Counted from the first letter of the stretch, positions 35,043-58,073 are shown. The stretch: DNA of 64,000 bases from Cinclus cinclus (GCF_963662255.1 NC_085053.1:2666001-2730000); one strand, 5' to 3'. Program-made: numbers and translations. Notes: a model not told the origin generated them from the letters alone.

Positions 35043-36471
35043 CTGCAAGCAACCCCGGCCAGCCGGGGACAGTGTTAGCGCCAGGCGGGGCTGGGGGTGA
35101 AGAACGACCAGTTCACCCCCACCACGGGGATCACCACCCTGTGGGATGGGGAAATCCGGGATGGGGGGCAGCCAGCCTGAGAACAGCCCCCCAGATAATC
35201 TCTGTACAAATCAGGGGTAGGAGGAAAGCGGGGCTTAACCTTGGAGCTCGTGGGCTCGTCTTCCCCCGCCGGCCAGACCTGTGCTGCACAAGCAAGGCCA
35301 GTGGATCCAAGCGCAGGGGCTGGGGGGAGAGCAACAGCACTTCCCGCTGTGCTGGGGACACGGAGGGCACCAGACCATTGCCCCCCAGGCTGCCTCCCCA
35401 GCATCCTCCCCCACCGGGAAAGCAGGGTCAGCAGGAGCCATCATTGAAAAGATTGTTGGCAGAGAGGGGTCCCCCAGTGCCACTTGCTCTGTGTTCAGTC
35501 TTCCAGCTGCCACCACTTTTCCACACGCCTCCCTACTTTTCCTTTATTCCCACATTCCCATCCCTTTTCCTGCACTCATTCCCTATATCCCTGCTCACAC
35601 TGTTGTTTTATCTTCCCTTTCCTTCTCTTTCTCCCTCCCATGCTTCTCCTTCCTACTTTCTCCCCTCGTTACGCCCTGTGTTTTCACATGTTATGGGTAA
35701 AACAACACCTCCTTCCATGCTTCCTTTGCTTAATTCTAGAAGGTCTTTGCCACTGCAGCCTCCAGGCTGTTCTCCATCTCCTCTCACCTTTCCTGCTCCC
35801 ATCCCCTCCTTCTGGTCATCTCCTTTGCTGATGAGAGTTCAAGAAAGCCCGTGAGACAAAGCCTGCCTTTGTCTTCACACCCCCACAAAGTGCCACACCA
35901 GGACTTGGTGCCTGCACCAAGGTGAGAGAGCAGACCCAGAGACTTCACAGCAACACCAAACCCCAAAAAACATCTGCGTCTTGGGGGAGGCTGAGCACAG
36001 GACACAACAACAGAGAAACCAGGCAGACAGATGAGGAGGTGAGATGTGTCCTGGGTTCCCCTGGACAGACAGAGAAGTGCACATGGTGGGACAATGGGAA
36101 AGGACGGAGAAGGCGTTTCATCACCTGTGGTCTTCTCACAGCTGGGCAAGGGCTCCTCAAACCTCAGCCAGTGCCCAGGGCTGGAGGAAAGGAGGGGGTG
36201 TCCCACCATGGGGAGAACCTGCTGCCTCCCGGCGTGGTTCTGGACCTCCCCCACGAGCCAGGAGATGGATCCCCCAGGCTGCTCTCTGCTGCCAGTGTCC
36301 CCCTCGCAGGGCAACAACAGCTCTCCTACTCGTGCAGCACCCGAAGAAGGGGAGAAGCTCTGATATCAGGGTGCTGGGGATGCCACGGGGCTCAGCACAG
36401 AGAGAAGCCCCAGCGTTATCTGGCAGGCTTTGATCAGACCCGGCACTTGTGGGGGCTTTGCTTGGTTTTAC

Positions 36472-36600
36472 CTGGGGATCCACAGTGAGACGAGGCATGG
36501 AGGAGGCCCTCCCAGAGACAGCGTGGTCCTGAGTGTCCACAGGAAGGTAGCTGCCACGGTTAGAGGGCTGCACTCTTTGAAACTCCCTAACCTCTGGGTC
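36472..36600 (-). CDS. CACNA1E: CACNA1E cassette exon, 43 residues (exon 45 equivalent)
   Basis: This 129-nt exon is in phase 0 at both ends, with acceptor TATTTCCAG and donor GTAAAA. It encodes DPEVREFQRVQPSNRGSYLP, VDTQDHAVSGRASSMPRLTV and DPQ. The length equals the known alternatively spliced exon 45 of mammalian CACNA1E. The GRASSMPRL motif also resembles a segment of the Cav2.1 tail. Skipping joins QSL directly to VVTD and leaves the frame intact. A CR1 fragment lies about 125 bp upstream. Tissue use cannot be read from the sequence. Confidence 0.9.
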
Positions 36601-36724
36601 CTGGAAATAAACACACAGCCAAGCTCTTGGGATGAGCTTGGAGCAGGGCAGCGCGCTGCTTCAGCCCCCTTGGCAGGGGACAGCCCTGCTTGCTCAGCCA
36701 GGGGTGGAATTGGGTGGAAGTTGG

Positions 36725-36930
36725 CCAAAAACAGGTGGTAAAACACTGGCACAGGTTGCCCAGAGAGGTGGTGGATTCTCCCTCTCTGGAAGTGTTCAAG
36801 GCCAGGTTGGATTGGGTTCTGAGCAACCTGATCTGGTTGAAGATGCTTCTGCCCATGGCAGGAGGGCTGGAACTAGATGAGCTTTAAAAGATCCCTTCCA
36901 ACCCAAATTATTCGATGATTCTATGAAAAA
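36725..36930 (+). mobile_element. CR1 fragment upstream of the 43-residue cassette exon
   Basis: CACTGGCACAGGTTGCCCAG, GTGTTCAAGGCCAGGTTGGA and GATCCCTTCCAACCCAAATT, then TTCGATGATTCTATGA, give a clear CR1 3' end. It starts about 125 bp upstream of the cassette exon acceptor and is antisense to the gene. Confidence 0.95.
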
Positions 36931-37504
36931 CAGAGTCTAAGCCATTAGAATTCATCACGTTGCCACTGAAAAATGCTCTCCAGCTCACAGTCCCCAGGTG
37001 AGCCCTGATGTGGTGCTTCAGGCTTGCAGGATGGCCAGCTGCCCTTGCACCTCTACAGCAACAGTGGAAACCCTGCCTGGGTCTGGGGACACCCTGATTG
37101 CTCAGGGTTTAACTCCTTCTTTTGCCAGGAGGGGACAAATGGATGGGACTTTGTTTCTGACCCTGCTTCAAAAGCTTCCTGGCCACATACATTCCTATTA
37201 AAAGAGCACACACTGCCCATAGCACTTACATGCTTTGGCTAATTCCCAGTTTTTTAGGGGACTCTGGGGATGTTCATGTTCCCTCATGGTGTCGAGGAGA
37301 TGGGCAGAGAGTGACCCTGGAGTCCACTAGAAGGTGACTTCATGGGGGCAGGGGGATTCTCGTCTGCCACCTCTCCACGTGGCCGAGGCAGGGGACGCCT
37401 GCCTGTGTCATGCACAGGTGACACAGAGCTACAGACCCTGGGGACACGGACTGGGCTGGGTACCACCCTGCATCGGGTGCTGCAGGAAGGCACACGCAGA
37501 CATG

Positions 37505-37580
37505 GAGATATATAGAGATGTGTGATATATATAGATATGTGATATATATAAACGTGTGATATATATATATACACACACAG
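37505..37580 (+). repeat. TATA/GTGTGA low-complexity repeat in intron
   Basis: GTGTGATATATATA-type units occur three to four times with variable spacing and end in ACACACACAGACAGACAG. Confidence 0.9.
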
Positions 37581-38055
37581 ACAGACAGGCCAGCACGTGT
37601 GTGAGGCCGGAGAAGGCTGCTCCTGCTGCAGACACTTTGACAACTTGGTTGGGGACTGGGGACGCCACCACTGACAACAAAATGGACACGAATCCAAAAA
37701 CATCAGATACCATCACTCAGCACCGGGTAACCCACTGACATGAGTGCTCAGTGGAAAAAATAGCCTGTGGAGAGAAGGATATTTTACTGCAGGGCATTGG
37801 TCATGGCTCTGGCCCCAAAATCACTTGTGCTGCCTGGCCCCACGGATCAGGGCAGGTCCAGGGATGGCTGCATCTCCAGTGCCAGAGGCGAGGGCCAGAG
37901 CCCCAGCTGGGAGGACATCCAGGGATATTTGTCCCCTGGTTTGGATCTGTGCATGACCCAGCAGCTGCCATCCCTGTGCTGTGCTCACACCCCACACCTC
38001 CCCGTGCCCACCAGCATCTGTGCTGGGACTGCAGAGGAGCAGTGCGTGACTTTAC

Positions 38056-38164
38056 CAGAGACTGGTGCTCCTGGTACTGCTCCTGGGCCGGATCCATGCA
38101 CGCCAGCTGGAAGATCTCCTGTGGTGAGAGCGGGCTCAGCGAGGGGAACCCGCCTCGGCTGCTC
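38056..38164 (-). CDS. CACNA1E: CACNA1E exon, mid C-tail before cassette exon
   Basis: This 109-nt exon encodes [20 protein letters not shown] and [22 protein letters not shown] is conserved in Cav2.3. It ends in phase 0 (donor GTAAAG), so it can join either to the 43-residue cassette or directly to the exon starting VVTD. The acceptor is TTTGCAG. Confidence 0.95.
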
Positions 38165-38739
38165 CTGCAAACACAGCCCAGCTTCAGGGAGGCCACAAGC
38201 CGGGTGCTGCCATCCCTGGGATCACCTCTACAGCAACTCAGAGCTGGGGAGCCCCGTGCCTGGCCCCCCAGGCTGCTGAGACCCCGTGTTTGAGACAAAC
38301 GTCATGTTCCCTGCAGAGCTGAAGTGGTGCCCCAAGACAGGAGAGGACATCGGTGCCCCGAGTCCTGCAGCAGCAGTGGGACATCCCAAGAGCAGTGACA
38401 GAAACCCTTACCACCTCATTCCCACCAGCCAGGGTGCTGGAACCCCCCACTGACCCTACACTGCTCAACAGTTCCTAGGGCCCAGCTTCACCCCTAGATG
38501 AAGAGCACCAGGATGGTCCTGCAGTAAGAGCATCCACAGACCCCTGGCCATCCCCTTTTGCTACCTCAGCTGCTGCTGGTGATTGCTGACACACACCAGG
38601 TTCCTGGAATTCTGCAATAGCTTTGTGCCAGGAGATTTCTCCCTGCTCCCAGCAGCAATTTAACCCTCTCTGCAGCCCAGTGCCGGCTCCAAGGAGGAAA
38701 CAAGGGCTGCAGGAACAGAAAAGTGACAGGCAATACTCA

Positions 38740-39383
<644 letters not shown>

Positions 39384-39692
39384 TCATGGCTTGAAATCAT
39401 CATCCTAAGCCACCAAGGCAGATGTCCTTATCGCATCATCAGGGGTGCTCAGCCTCCCTCCCTGCTATGCTCCAGAGGCGAGACCATGGCTTTGGCAGGA
39501 GTAGATCCCTTCAAACTGGGTGGTTTTCCAGAGAGCTCCCAAGCAGCCAAGCAGAACAAACCCTTTCCCCACTTCTCCTTGAGCTGGGGATGGATCTGGT
39601 CAGTCTCCACCTCTCTTTGGGAAGAAGTTGCTGTGGGTATGAGGGGAATTTGAGGGGAATTTGAAAGCAATGACAGACCCACAGAGACTCAC

Positions 39693-39800
39693 TTTTTGGC
39701 ATGGGTACCAACAGGTCAAGCATCTTCTGGGACAGGTGAGGCCAAATGGTCAGGATCTCCTTTTGAAGCTCAGAGTCCAACTGCTGCCAATCTGCACCAC
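39693..39800 (-). CDS. CACNA1E: CACNA1E exon, pre-IQ region
   Basis: This 108-nt exon encodes [36 protein letters not shown] and the first base of a Thr codon. This is the pre-IQ helix region, which binds calmodulin together with the IQ motif. Compared with the human sequence I recall, Trp replaces Arg in GAD-x-QQ, and the junction codon gives Thr instead of Ala. The acceptor is TTTTGAAG and the donor GTGAGT. Confidence 0.95.
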
Positions 39801-40794
39801 CTTCAAAAGCAGGGAGCAAAGATGGCCCGCACACATCAAACCTTGGCACCGGGGTCCAACCAACCCCCCCTTCCCATCCTGAAGTTCCATCTCAGCATCC
39901 ATCTCTCTGGGCTGGGAGGGCCATCTTGCATCAGTGAGCCTGGTCTCCTGCTCCCACAGGGAAACTTTCCTACCATCCCCTCCATATGTGCCTCCATCTC
40001 CCCATCCCCTACCCTCCCACTCGAAGCTGCCACCTTCAAGCTTGCCTTGGGTCCGTCTCTGCAGCTCCAATCCTACTCCAGCCCACACACACCTGCTGCT
40101 GCCCCACTTTCTTTTTGCTGGTGAGCAGATCATGTGCTGGTGGACGAGCAGCTCCGCTTGGAAAATCCTGAAATGCTTGGATGTGCACAGAGAGCAGAGC
40201 TCTCTGGCCAGGGACTTTGCTGAGCTTAGGATGCCCTGGGATCATCAGAAGCTGTCAGCATGCCCCAACAGAATCACCCAAGCAGCGGGCAATTTGGGTG
40301 AGCTGTAGGAGACCCAGGTTCAAATCTCTGCTTTGTCTAGAGTGGCTTGAACCCATCGTTGTTGTCTGAGCACTGGGCTTGGGATGATGTCTTACCCTGT
40401 GTTGGGTTTTCTTCCAATAGCTGAGCTGTTCCTAGGGGATATTTTATTGAAATTGCCATGTTTCTGCAGGAAGTTTTTGATCTGATGAATCACAGCCTCT
40501 CTGGCAACAACAACAAAGCAGGTTCTCCTGCTCTGAACATTTTTATCTTCCCTGAGAGAGAGAGAGGTTTCTTTCTCCCACAGCCTAAGGGAGCCAAGCA
40601 CATATTTTCCATCCTTGGTTTGGCTTTTTATGTGGGGACGAAGGGGAATTCTCTCTCTCTCCTCCATTATACAGTGGACATCAAGCTGCTACTTTTCTCT
40701 AGAAACAGCTTCTACCTCTTCCCTTAAGAAATAGAGAATTTTTTTTTAACAGAAAGTGGCAGAAATTTGCCTGTTCAAGGTAAGGAAGAAGGAT

Positions 40795-46848
<6,054 letters not shown>

Positions 46849-46945
46849 CTTGCACGCCACCCTGTAGGGGCAGTTCTCTCCTAGGCCCAGAGGAGGCGAG
46901 ATCACCCGTACTAATTTGTACATATCCTTATACGAGATCCTGCCG
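46849..46945 (-). CDS. CACNA1E: CACNA1E alternative EF-hand exon, upstream copy (a-type)
   Basis: This 97-nt exon completes a Cys codon and encodes 32 residues: [20 protein letters not shown] then [12 protein letters not shown]. The acceptor is CCTTTGCAG and the donor the weaker GTTTGC. It is identical at 18 of 32 positions to the exon 3.9 kb downstream, and has the same length and phase. Including both would add 97 nt and break the frame, so the two must be used alternatively. Paralogous pairs (e37a/e37b) exist in Cav2.1 and Cav2.2, where choice alters channel gating and regulation. The reading frame and both splice sites are intact, so I see no sign of decay; whether it is used is untested. 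Confidence 0.85.
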
Positions 46946-49459
<2,514 letters not shown>

Positions 49460-49607
49460 CTAAATGGAAGGGGAAAAGGCAGAGAGAAAGGAAAGTGGGG
49501 GGAGAAGGAGCAGAGAAGGGAAGGGTGAGAGAAGAGTCATTGTGGGAAGGTGGTGGAAGATGACCTGATGGCTGGGGTGCTGACAAGGGGGATCCCCAAA
49601 GCCCTCA

Positions 49608-49859
<252 letters not shown>

Positions 49860-49925
49860 TCACCACCCCCTGCCCAAATCAAACACATCTCTGGTGTGCG
49901 CAGGAACATTTCCCATGGCTGCTCA

Positions 49926-50018
<93 letters not shown>

Positions 50019-51710
50019 CTACAGAATGGAGAAAAAGGGCTCAGCTCTTCAGGCAAGACCTCATCAGCCAGGGAAGCAGCTGCACGTTCACACTGCCATC
50101 CTTCAAAACATTCAGGGTCAGGTTGGACAGGGCTCTGAGCACCCTGATTTAGCTGAAGATGGCCCTGCCATGGGGTTGGACAAGGTGGCCTTTAAAGTCC
50201 CTTCCAACCCAAAGCATCCTCTGAGTCTGCGATTGCACGAAAAGTACCCCAGCAAATACAGGCTGGTGCACAGCCAGCGTGCCAAGGAGCTGGTGCCAGG
50301 CAGCCATCGGGGAAGGAGACTCTCCTCTCCTTGGCAGGGATTTGCTGTGGGTGGCAAAGGCTGCGAGAGGCTGAGCTACCATGGAAACAGGAGCATGGAG
50401 GGCCTGGGATCAGCTGAGTCCAACCATTCCACATCCATCCCTCGATGCCATCTGAGCACCCAGCAACCCCAGCTATGCTGGAGGTGCAGAGACAAAGCCC
50501 CACCATCCTGGGTGGGTGCTGGACAGTCCTGGACACTCCCAGGAGCTCTTTCCTTGGTGGAGAAATGGTCTGTGATGTTGGGGCCAGGCACTGCAAACAG
50601 TCTGGTGGAGAAGGGCTCAGGGAGGGAAAGACAGACTCCACCAACCCCAGGACCAAGAGAGGCAACAAAGATCAAACTATGGACAATATTCTAACAACAA
50701 CCCTCAGCCAAGGCTGTGGTAAGACATACCGAACATTCGTAAAGTGCCTCAAATTGGAAAAATGTGCTGTTATTACTGTTAAATATTTATTCCCCTTTCC
50801 CTGAACCTAAAAATACACCAACTGCAGAGTATTTTTTTCCTGTACAGGTTTTTTGGAATGTGTAATTGTAGAATATTTTCTGCCTCCAGCTATTTTGCTC
50901 AAATAACGCCCACAGACTTTACTGCTTGGGGATTTGTTCACAATGGTGTTAAAAAAAAAGATTAAAGAAAATAAATCTAATACTACCACCCGGCAGGGAG
51001 GTGGGCTGAGTCAGATGGCGGCTGTTTAGGAGAACACCTGGAGCCGGTGCCGAGGTGTGTAGGACAGGGTGCAAAAACCAGCCATGGCACTGGAAGATCC
51101 TAAACAGCAGCACTGCCAAGCTGCACAAGCCAGGGGCCTCTGTCACCCCAAAAACAGCTCCTGTCAGGCGTGGGGTACTGCTGGAGGCAGTTCATCAGGC
51201 TGCTCCACATCCCCAGTGCTCATCGTCGAGGATGCTTTGTCACATCCCCAGCGTGGGATTTAGTCACAGCAGAGGCGAGCCAGCCCTGTGGCATGTGCAG
51301 GGTTCAGCTCACGTGCCTCTTATTCACCAGCTGGAGCCGGCGAAGCTGACACCTCCCTGTGCTCTGCAGGCCCCCCATGAGCTGGGAGGTCACAGCAGGG
51401 CTCTAAATGTGACACCCCAACAGATAAGATGGATGGCAGATGCGCAGCTGAGTCCCCGAGGCCACATCTCCAAAGGCACCAGATGGGAAGGCAGTTGTGG
51501 AGCTTGACTGAACAAACCCATGGCAGTTTCCCTAGGGCATGCGGCCCTGCATCTCCCAAAGAAGCTATTCCATCCTCAGCACCTTCCTGGCACTGTGAGT
51601 GAGTGCAGCAATGACAGGCAGGCACAAGGCTTGCTCCTGAGTGCGATACTGGGGACATGCTGGTGTCACCGTCTCTGCCAGAGGGACACACACGGACACA
51701 TCTGTCTCAC
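50019..51710 (-). other. CACNA1E intron between IVS5 and domain IV pore exons
   Basis: It holds one CR1 fragment (50098-50235). An AT-rich part at about 50690-50990 is unique. No gene is seen. Confidence 0.65.
50098..50235 (+). mobile_element. CR1 fragment, 3' end
   Basis: GGTCAGGTTGGACAGGGCTC, GATTTAGCTGAAGATGGCCC and AAAGTCCCTTCCAACCCAAA are CR1 words in sense orientation, antisense to the gene. Confidence 0.92.
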
Positions 51711-51776
51711 CTGCATCCCAATGATGGCGTAGATGAAGAAAAGCATGGCAATCAGGAGGCAGACATAGGGGAGTGC
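51711..51776 (-). CDS. CACNA1E: CACNA1E exon, IVS5
   Basis: This 66-nt exon encodes 22 residues, ALPYVCLLIAMLFFIYAII then GMQ, which is helix S5 of domain IV. Both ends are in phase 0, with acceptor CTTGCAG and donor GTGAGA. Confidence 0.97.
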
Positions 51777-51954
51777 CTGCAAGAGGAAGAGACGAGTCAT
51801 CTCACCTATCACAGGTCCATCCCCAGCGGAGTACAAAACACACAGGTGATCTGTGCTGATCCATCTCTCCTACAAGGCCTTGGGAACAGCCCATATTTGG
51901 GAGCAACACCACATCCCTGTGGTCTGGGAAGAGGCCAGAGCACATGAGACTGAC

Positions 51955-52080
51955 CTTGAAGGACTGCACAAATGTCCAGAGCAGGATGCGGATGGTGTAA
52001 CCCTGGCGGAGCAGCTTGATGAGACGAGCAGCCCGGAAAAGCTTCAGGAAGCTCATGTTGAAGCTGCTGGTGTTCACCAG
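51955..52080 (-). CDS. CACNA1E: CACNA1E exon, IVS4 voltage sensor
   Basis: This 126-nt exon encodes 42 residues, [20 protein letters not shown] to WTFVQSFK. The spaced basic residues in [20 protein letters not shown] form S4 of domain IV; the end is the S4-S5 linker. Both ends are in phase 0; the acceptor is CTCCCAG and the donor GTCAGT. Confidence 0.97.
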
Positions 52081-52161
52081 CTGGGAGGAGATGAGAGGGT
52101 CAGAGGGAGGTGGGAGCCCCCACCACCACCCCCACCCTGTTGCTCCCAGCCCCTGCTTCAC

Positions 52162-52245
52162 CTTGGTGTCTGTCAGGATGATCTCCGTAATGCTGCCAAT
52201 GACTGTGATGAAGTCAAAAATGTTCCAGGTGTCCCGGAAATAATT
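52162..52245 (-). CDS. CACNA1E: CACNA1E exon, IVS3
   Basis: This 84-nt exon encodes 28 residues: [20 protein letters not shown] plus EIILTDTK. It is helix S3 of domain IV. Its donor (GTGAAG) opens the shortest intron of the gene, 81 bp. This is where Cav2.1 and Cav2.2 carry the 6-nt NP or ET microexon; no such microexon fits in this intron. Confidence 0.97.
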
Positions 52246-53173
52246 CTGTGAAAGAGAGTGAGAGAGGGAACATGGATTTGAGCTCAGGATTGGCAGGTCT
52301 GAAGCGCACAGGGATACAGGCCAAGGCTGCTCATGGACATTGGTGGAGATCTCGCAGCCCATTTGTATGCAGCCATGGTCCGGAACATCGTCCTGTGTCT
52401 GAGACAATGGCAGACCTGAGCATGTCTGCAGCAAGCAGCTTCTCCTGGGAGATGATTCATGTATCCAACAGACCACCCTGGCAAATGGGAGCAGGAAAAG
52501 TAGCCACAGCCTAGGTCAGGCTGCAACAGCTCGGTACATTGACCCTCACAGCCAGGAGGCTGCTTTGCCCTCCTCTTCACAGACACCTGGACACATCTCA
52601 GCCCCTGCTGATTTGTGCGGCAGCTGGTACAAGACCAAACATGACTCTGACTGGTGCTATTGGGAGCAAGGAGAAACCCTTCTGATAGTGGACTTTGTCT
52701 CCTATAAGCAGCAAAAAATAGCTGAAGAAAAAGCAATCCCATGGTTTCAGATCCCAAATGAGCAGCTGGGAGCTTGAGGACTGTGAATCAGTCAGGCAGG
52801 TCTCACTGCTGCTCAGGTCTGGTCCAGCTGGTACAGCCCAAAGATGGAAGTGCACCAGCAATTCCTGACTTGTGGGGATAAGGGAGCACAGCCACTGCAG
52901 CAGCAGTGGGCTCTAACAGAGTAGCAGCACAGAACTTGCATGGTTCTGGCATAGAGCAAGACAAGAAGTAAAGCAGCAGTGTGGCTTCCCCCAGAAGCAT
53001 CCAGCACTGGGAAGTGCAATGAGAACCAAAGGATTCCAACCCAAAAGCAGCTCCCATGCCAGGATCCAAAATAAGTAGCAGCAACCTCACATTATTAACA
53101 CCTTCCCTCTGTGATCTGTGAACCACCAAAGTCCAAATTAACACGCTTATATGGAACAGGAGCAGGCACTCAC

Positions 53174-53284
53174 CAGGAAGCCAAAAGCGATGATCTTAAG
53201 GATGCACTCCAAGGAGAACACCATGGTGAAGGCAATGTTCAGGTACTTCAGGGCCAGCTCATAGGTGTATGGAGCAGAATAGTA
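53174..53284 (-). CDS. CACNA1E: CACNA1E exon, IVS2
   Basis: This 111-nt exon encodes 37 residues starting [16 protein letters not shown] and ending IIAFGFL. The run [19 protein letters not shown] is helix S2 of domain IV, with the acidic charge-transfer residue in SLEC. Both ends are in phase 0; the acceptor is CATCAG and the donor GTGAGT. Confidence 0.97.
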
Positions 53285-53757
53285 CTGATGGAAACAGAGA
53301 CAGCATTAGCCAGGAGGGGGCCTGCCAGCCTCTTGGCTGATGACTGTCCCAGCACAGACCTGACATGGCCTATGCTTGCTGCCCTGGCTGCCTCCAGAAT
53401 TCCTTCCTTTCTTCACCCCTCCCTCAGGACAGGCCTGTGGTGGTCCATGTCCCTTGCCCTGGGGGCATCAAGAACATCTCCTCCTTATTCTCTCCCCGCC
53501 TCTCCCAGGGCAGATGCCACTTTTTCTAAGAAGGGAGCACAGAAGAAATCCAGATCTGCCTGAAGTAGTTGAGAGGTCTAAATAATTTGGGTCATTTATT
53601 TCAGGAAAGGTGCCACCTCCTGTTCGGGTCTTGTGTTGTTACAAGCAGCTGCACCAAGGGAATACACACACAGACGCTGTCTCAAAGCATCTCCACAACC
53701 AAAACACCCTCTGCTCCCATCCCGATTGATCCTGCTGCTCCAAAGAGGACAGCCTCA

Positions 53758-54033
<276 letters not shown>

Positions 54034-54036
54034 TCA

Positions 54037-54441
<405 letters not shown>

Positions 54442-54848
54442 CTAATCTGCTTTCATTTTTTAAATGGCTACAGCTTGTTTTATGGAGCTTTGCCTCATCC
54501 CTGATGGAAAATGGATTTTCCTGTGCTCTGCACACAGAGAAAAAAATATTACCCAAACTCACAGGAGCACTTAGAGAGGCCCAATCCTACTGTTATCCTT
54601 AATATTGACCTAAAATATATCTCCAGGCCACGCACAAAAGGGATTATCCATCATTCACTCCCTAAGGAAGAAGCCAACCCCAGCCACTGCCCCAGCTTCA
54701 TAGTGGGGCTAAAAGCTCTTTTGTGCTGGTATAATTTGTTGTTCTCTCCACGTCGCTGCCCAGCAGCTCCTCTCTCATTCCCACTGGGTGTAACCTGACA
54801 GGGATGTGACCACCCCTATTCAAGGGGACAGACCAAGCAGAATACTCA

Positions 54849-55166
<318 letters not shown>

Positions 55167-55338
55167 TTAAGGGCTCTGCACCCCACAGAAGGATGGGCCA
55201 CAGCACTGGGGACAGGGCTCACCCCCACAGGAGCAACTCATGGCCAAGGGCTTAATGGGGAACCACAGCAGACATGACCCAGCACCCTGCCCTCGCCAGA
55301 GGGGTCAGCAGCACCAGACGTACTCCACAGGGCACCTA

Positions 55339-55716
<378 letters not shown>

Positions 55717-56613
55717 TCAGTGTTCTCTGCAACCAGGGAAGCAGACAGGGGACCATCCTAATGATGCAATTAGCAGCACTCAAGACTAATTAGTGAACAC
55801 TTCATCGTTTTGCGTCACCCTGAATAACAAGGCAGAATAAATACATCTGCCTGCCACAGCAGCATGTTCCTTAGTGCTCTCAGCCCTGGTTCTCACAGCA
55901 CTCAAGTGGGGATTGTCCTTATCCCTGTTTCATGACGAGGACAGGCACTTCCAGAAATGAACTGACACAGGCTGACTCCATCCACTGATCAGGAAGAAGA
56001 GCTGGGGTCAAACCCCATGTTTCTGGGGTGCCACCCTGGGTCTCACCAATCAGCCAAACCACTTACAAGTTAAAAAAAAAAAAAAGGCTTCCTCAGTCTC
56101 ATACTCTTTTTTGGCTCTGTACCCCATCAGCTAAAGTAGGGAAATTCATAATCCTACCTGTGATGCAGAATTAATCCCATTTTTGAGATGGGAAATCCCT
56201 CTCCAGTGCAACACCGTGACAGCACAGCGCATAAAACCCTGAGCTGCTTGCGACCTGCTCTGGTGGGAAAGATCAAAAACTTTGGAAAGAGATTTGAGCA
56301 CTCCAAAACCAGGGCAGCCTATTTTTCAGGAGAACATCTGGGCTTTGCTCCCTTTTATCCACTCAAGCCCCACTTTCCCTAGCAGAGGAACTACTTCTGG
56401 ATACCTTGCAATGGTCCAGGCTTGCTTCTAAAAACTCACTGCACCTCCAGACACGAAGCAGCCTGAAGGGTGTTGTGGTTGCGGACAGGGCTCCTAAAAC
56501 CCCCCAAAAGCTTTGAAAACAACTTGTTTATTGCTAAAAGCAAGTCACTGTGGTGGCCCCTGCTGCCAGGGAAGAGGAGAAGAGGATGTAAGGCAGGAGA
56601 TGGAGCTCATTAC

Positions 56614-56710
56614 CTTCAGCTTGGGCAGTCTCTTGATGGTTTTCAGGGGCCTCAAGACCCGCAGCACACGGAGGGACTTGATGGTCTTGATATCCCGGCC
56701 CTTGTTGGTC
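56614..56710 (-). CDS. CACNA1E: CACNA1E exon, IIIS4 voltage sensor
   Basis: This 97-nt exon completes the split codon and encodes 32 residues from [11 protein letters not shown] to RLPKLK. The repeated basic residues in [20 protein letters not shown] mark helix S4 of domain III, which moves in response to membrane depolarisation. The acceptor is GTGGCAG and the donor GTAATG. The exon lies between the NALG microexon and the S5 exon. Confidence 0.97.
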
Positions 56711-57164
56711 CTGCCACATTGGAGGGAGGCACATGCACCCAAAAATGGAACAGAGAGACAATAACCTTGTAGACCTGGGTGCCCTGAACTGTCAACAACA
56801 CCCCCCCAGCACATGTGAAGATGGGAACAGCAGGGGCACAACCATTGCTGAGTGCTCAGCCCACCTAAACACAGCTCCTCCAACACGCACGCTGACAGCC
56901 GGCAGAGATGGAAAGCAAGGTAATCCTCTCCTTCCCGGGATTAGCACCCTTCCAGTGACCTTAACAAACCCCTGGATGTGGGAAGCAGTGCCAGGGCTGG
57001 GACAGGCAGTACCAGGAGGTCTGCAGGGCACAGGCAGCACAAGGAGATTTGCTGCCCTCCTTCAGGCACACACTGTTTGCAAACGGGGCTTGCATGGGGT
57101 CACCACCACTGCAAACCATTTCCTACCAGTTGCAAGAAATTCAGAATGAAATGAGGGTGGTTCA

Positions 57165-57335
57165 CTCAACAGGGTCTGCATTGCCAGGGAAATTGTGGGC
57201 GCCCCATCCCTGGAAGTGCTCCAGGCAAAGTTAGATGGGGTCCTGAACAACCTGGTCTAGTGGAAGGTGTCCTTGCCCAAGGCACAGGAGTTGGACCCTT
57301 GGAAGGGCCTCTAAGGTCTCTCCAGGTCAGGGGTA
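57165..57335 (+). mobile_element. CR1 fragment, 3' end
   Basis: GGCGCCCCATCCCTGGAAGT, CAACCTGGTCTAGTGGAAGG and GGAAGGGCCTCTAAGGTCTC are CR1 words in sense orientation, antisense to the gene. Confidence 0.92.
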
Positions 57336-58073
57336 CTCCTGCCTTCACCCCAAGTCAGCTGAGGGAGGTAGAGCTTACGAGGAGAATTCTTTAGAAAAGC
57401 CCCCTCATGACCCTCATTTCTTGAATATGATGATTATTCCCCAACCAAAATAACAGGGGTTTTTTTTTTTTCTTGACTTTTAACCAAAGACTGGATCTCA
57501 GGGTAGAGCAGTGAGGTCCTGGTGAAGGTAGCACAGCTTGGATCCACCAGGCACCCTTGAAAAACGTCAAGGAAATTATTTGCAACAACAGATGCTCCCA
57601 ATTACACAGCTCCTTGGTGAGGGTTAATGCAACAGGGAGTACAATAATGGCCTTAATCATTATGAGATGTAAACAAAACCACTAATTAATAGTCCTCCCT
57701 AGGAGCACAGCCCCAACATGCATAGGAAGCAACTGTACAGACAGACCTAGGAGTCATTTTGCTCCTGTTTTGCTCAGAAATAGGGCCTGGATAAGGGCCT
57801 GGGGCATCTGACTGAGGGCTGGGGTGAGGACTGGTGGGCAGCACTCATCTGGTGCAAGTTGTCACCAAGGACACCCTAACTGCAGTGTCTGACACCTGCT
57901 GAGGGGGTATCCCTCCAGCCCTCAGGAGTGCCAGCAGAGCAGCGTGCTGCAGTCCCTGAAAATGCAGCTAAGGGTCAGCCCAGGTGTTGGACAGACTGAC
58001 ATCCACCTGCACCCACCCCCCTGCATTCCCAGGAACAGCATCCCACAAGATCTCACAAGAGTGCCATAGTTAC

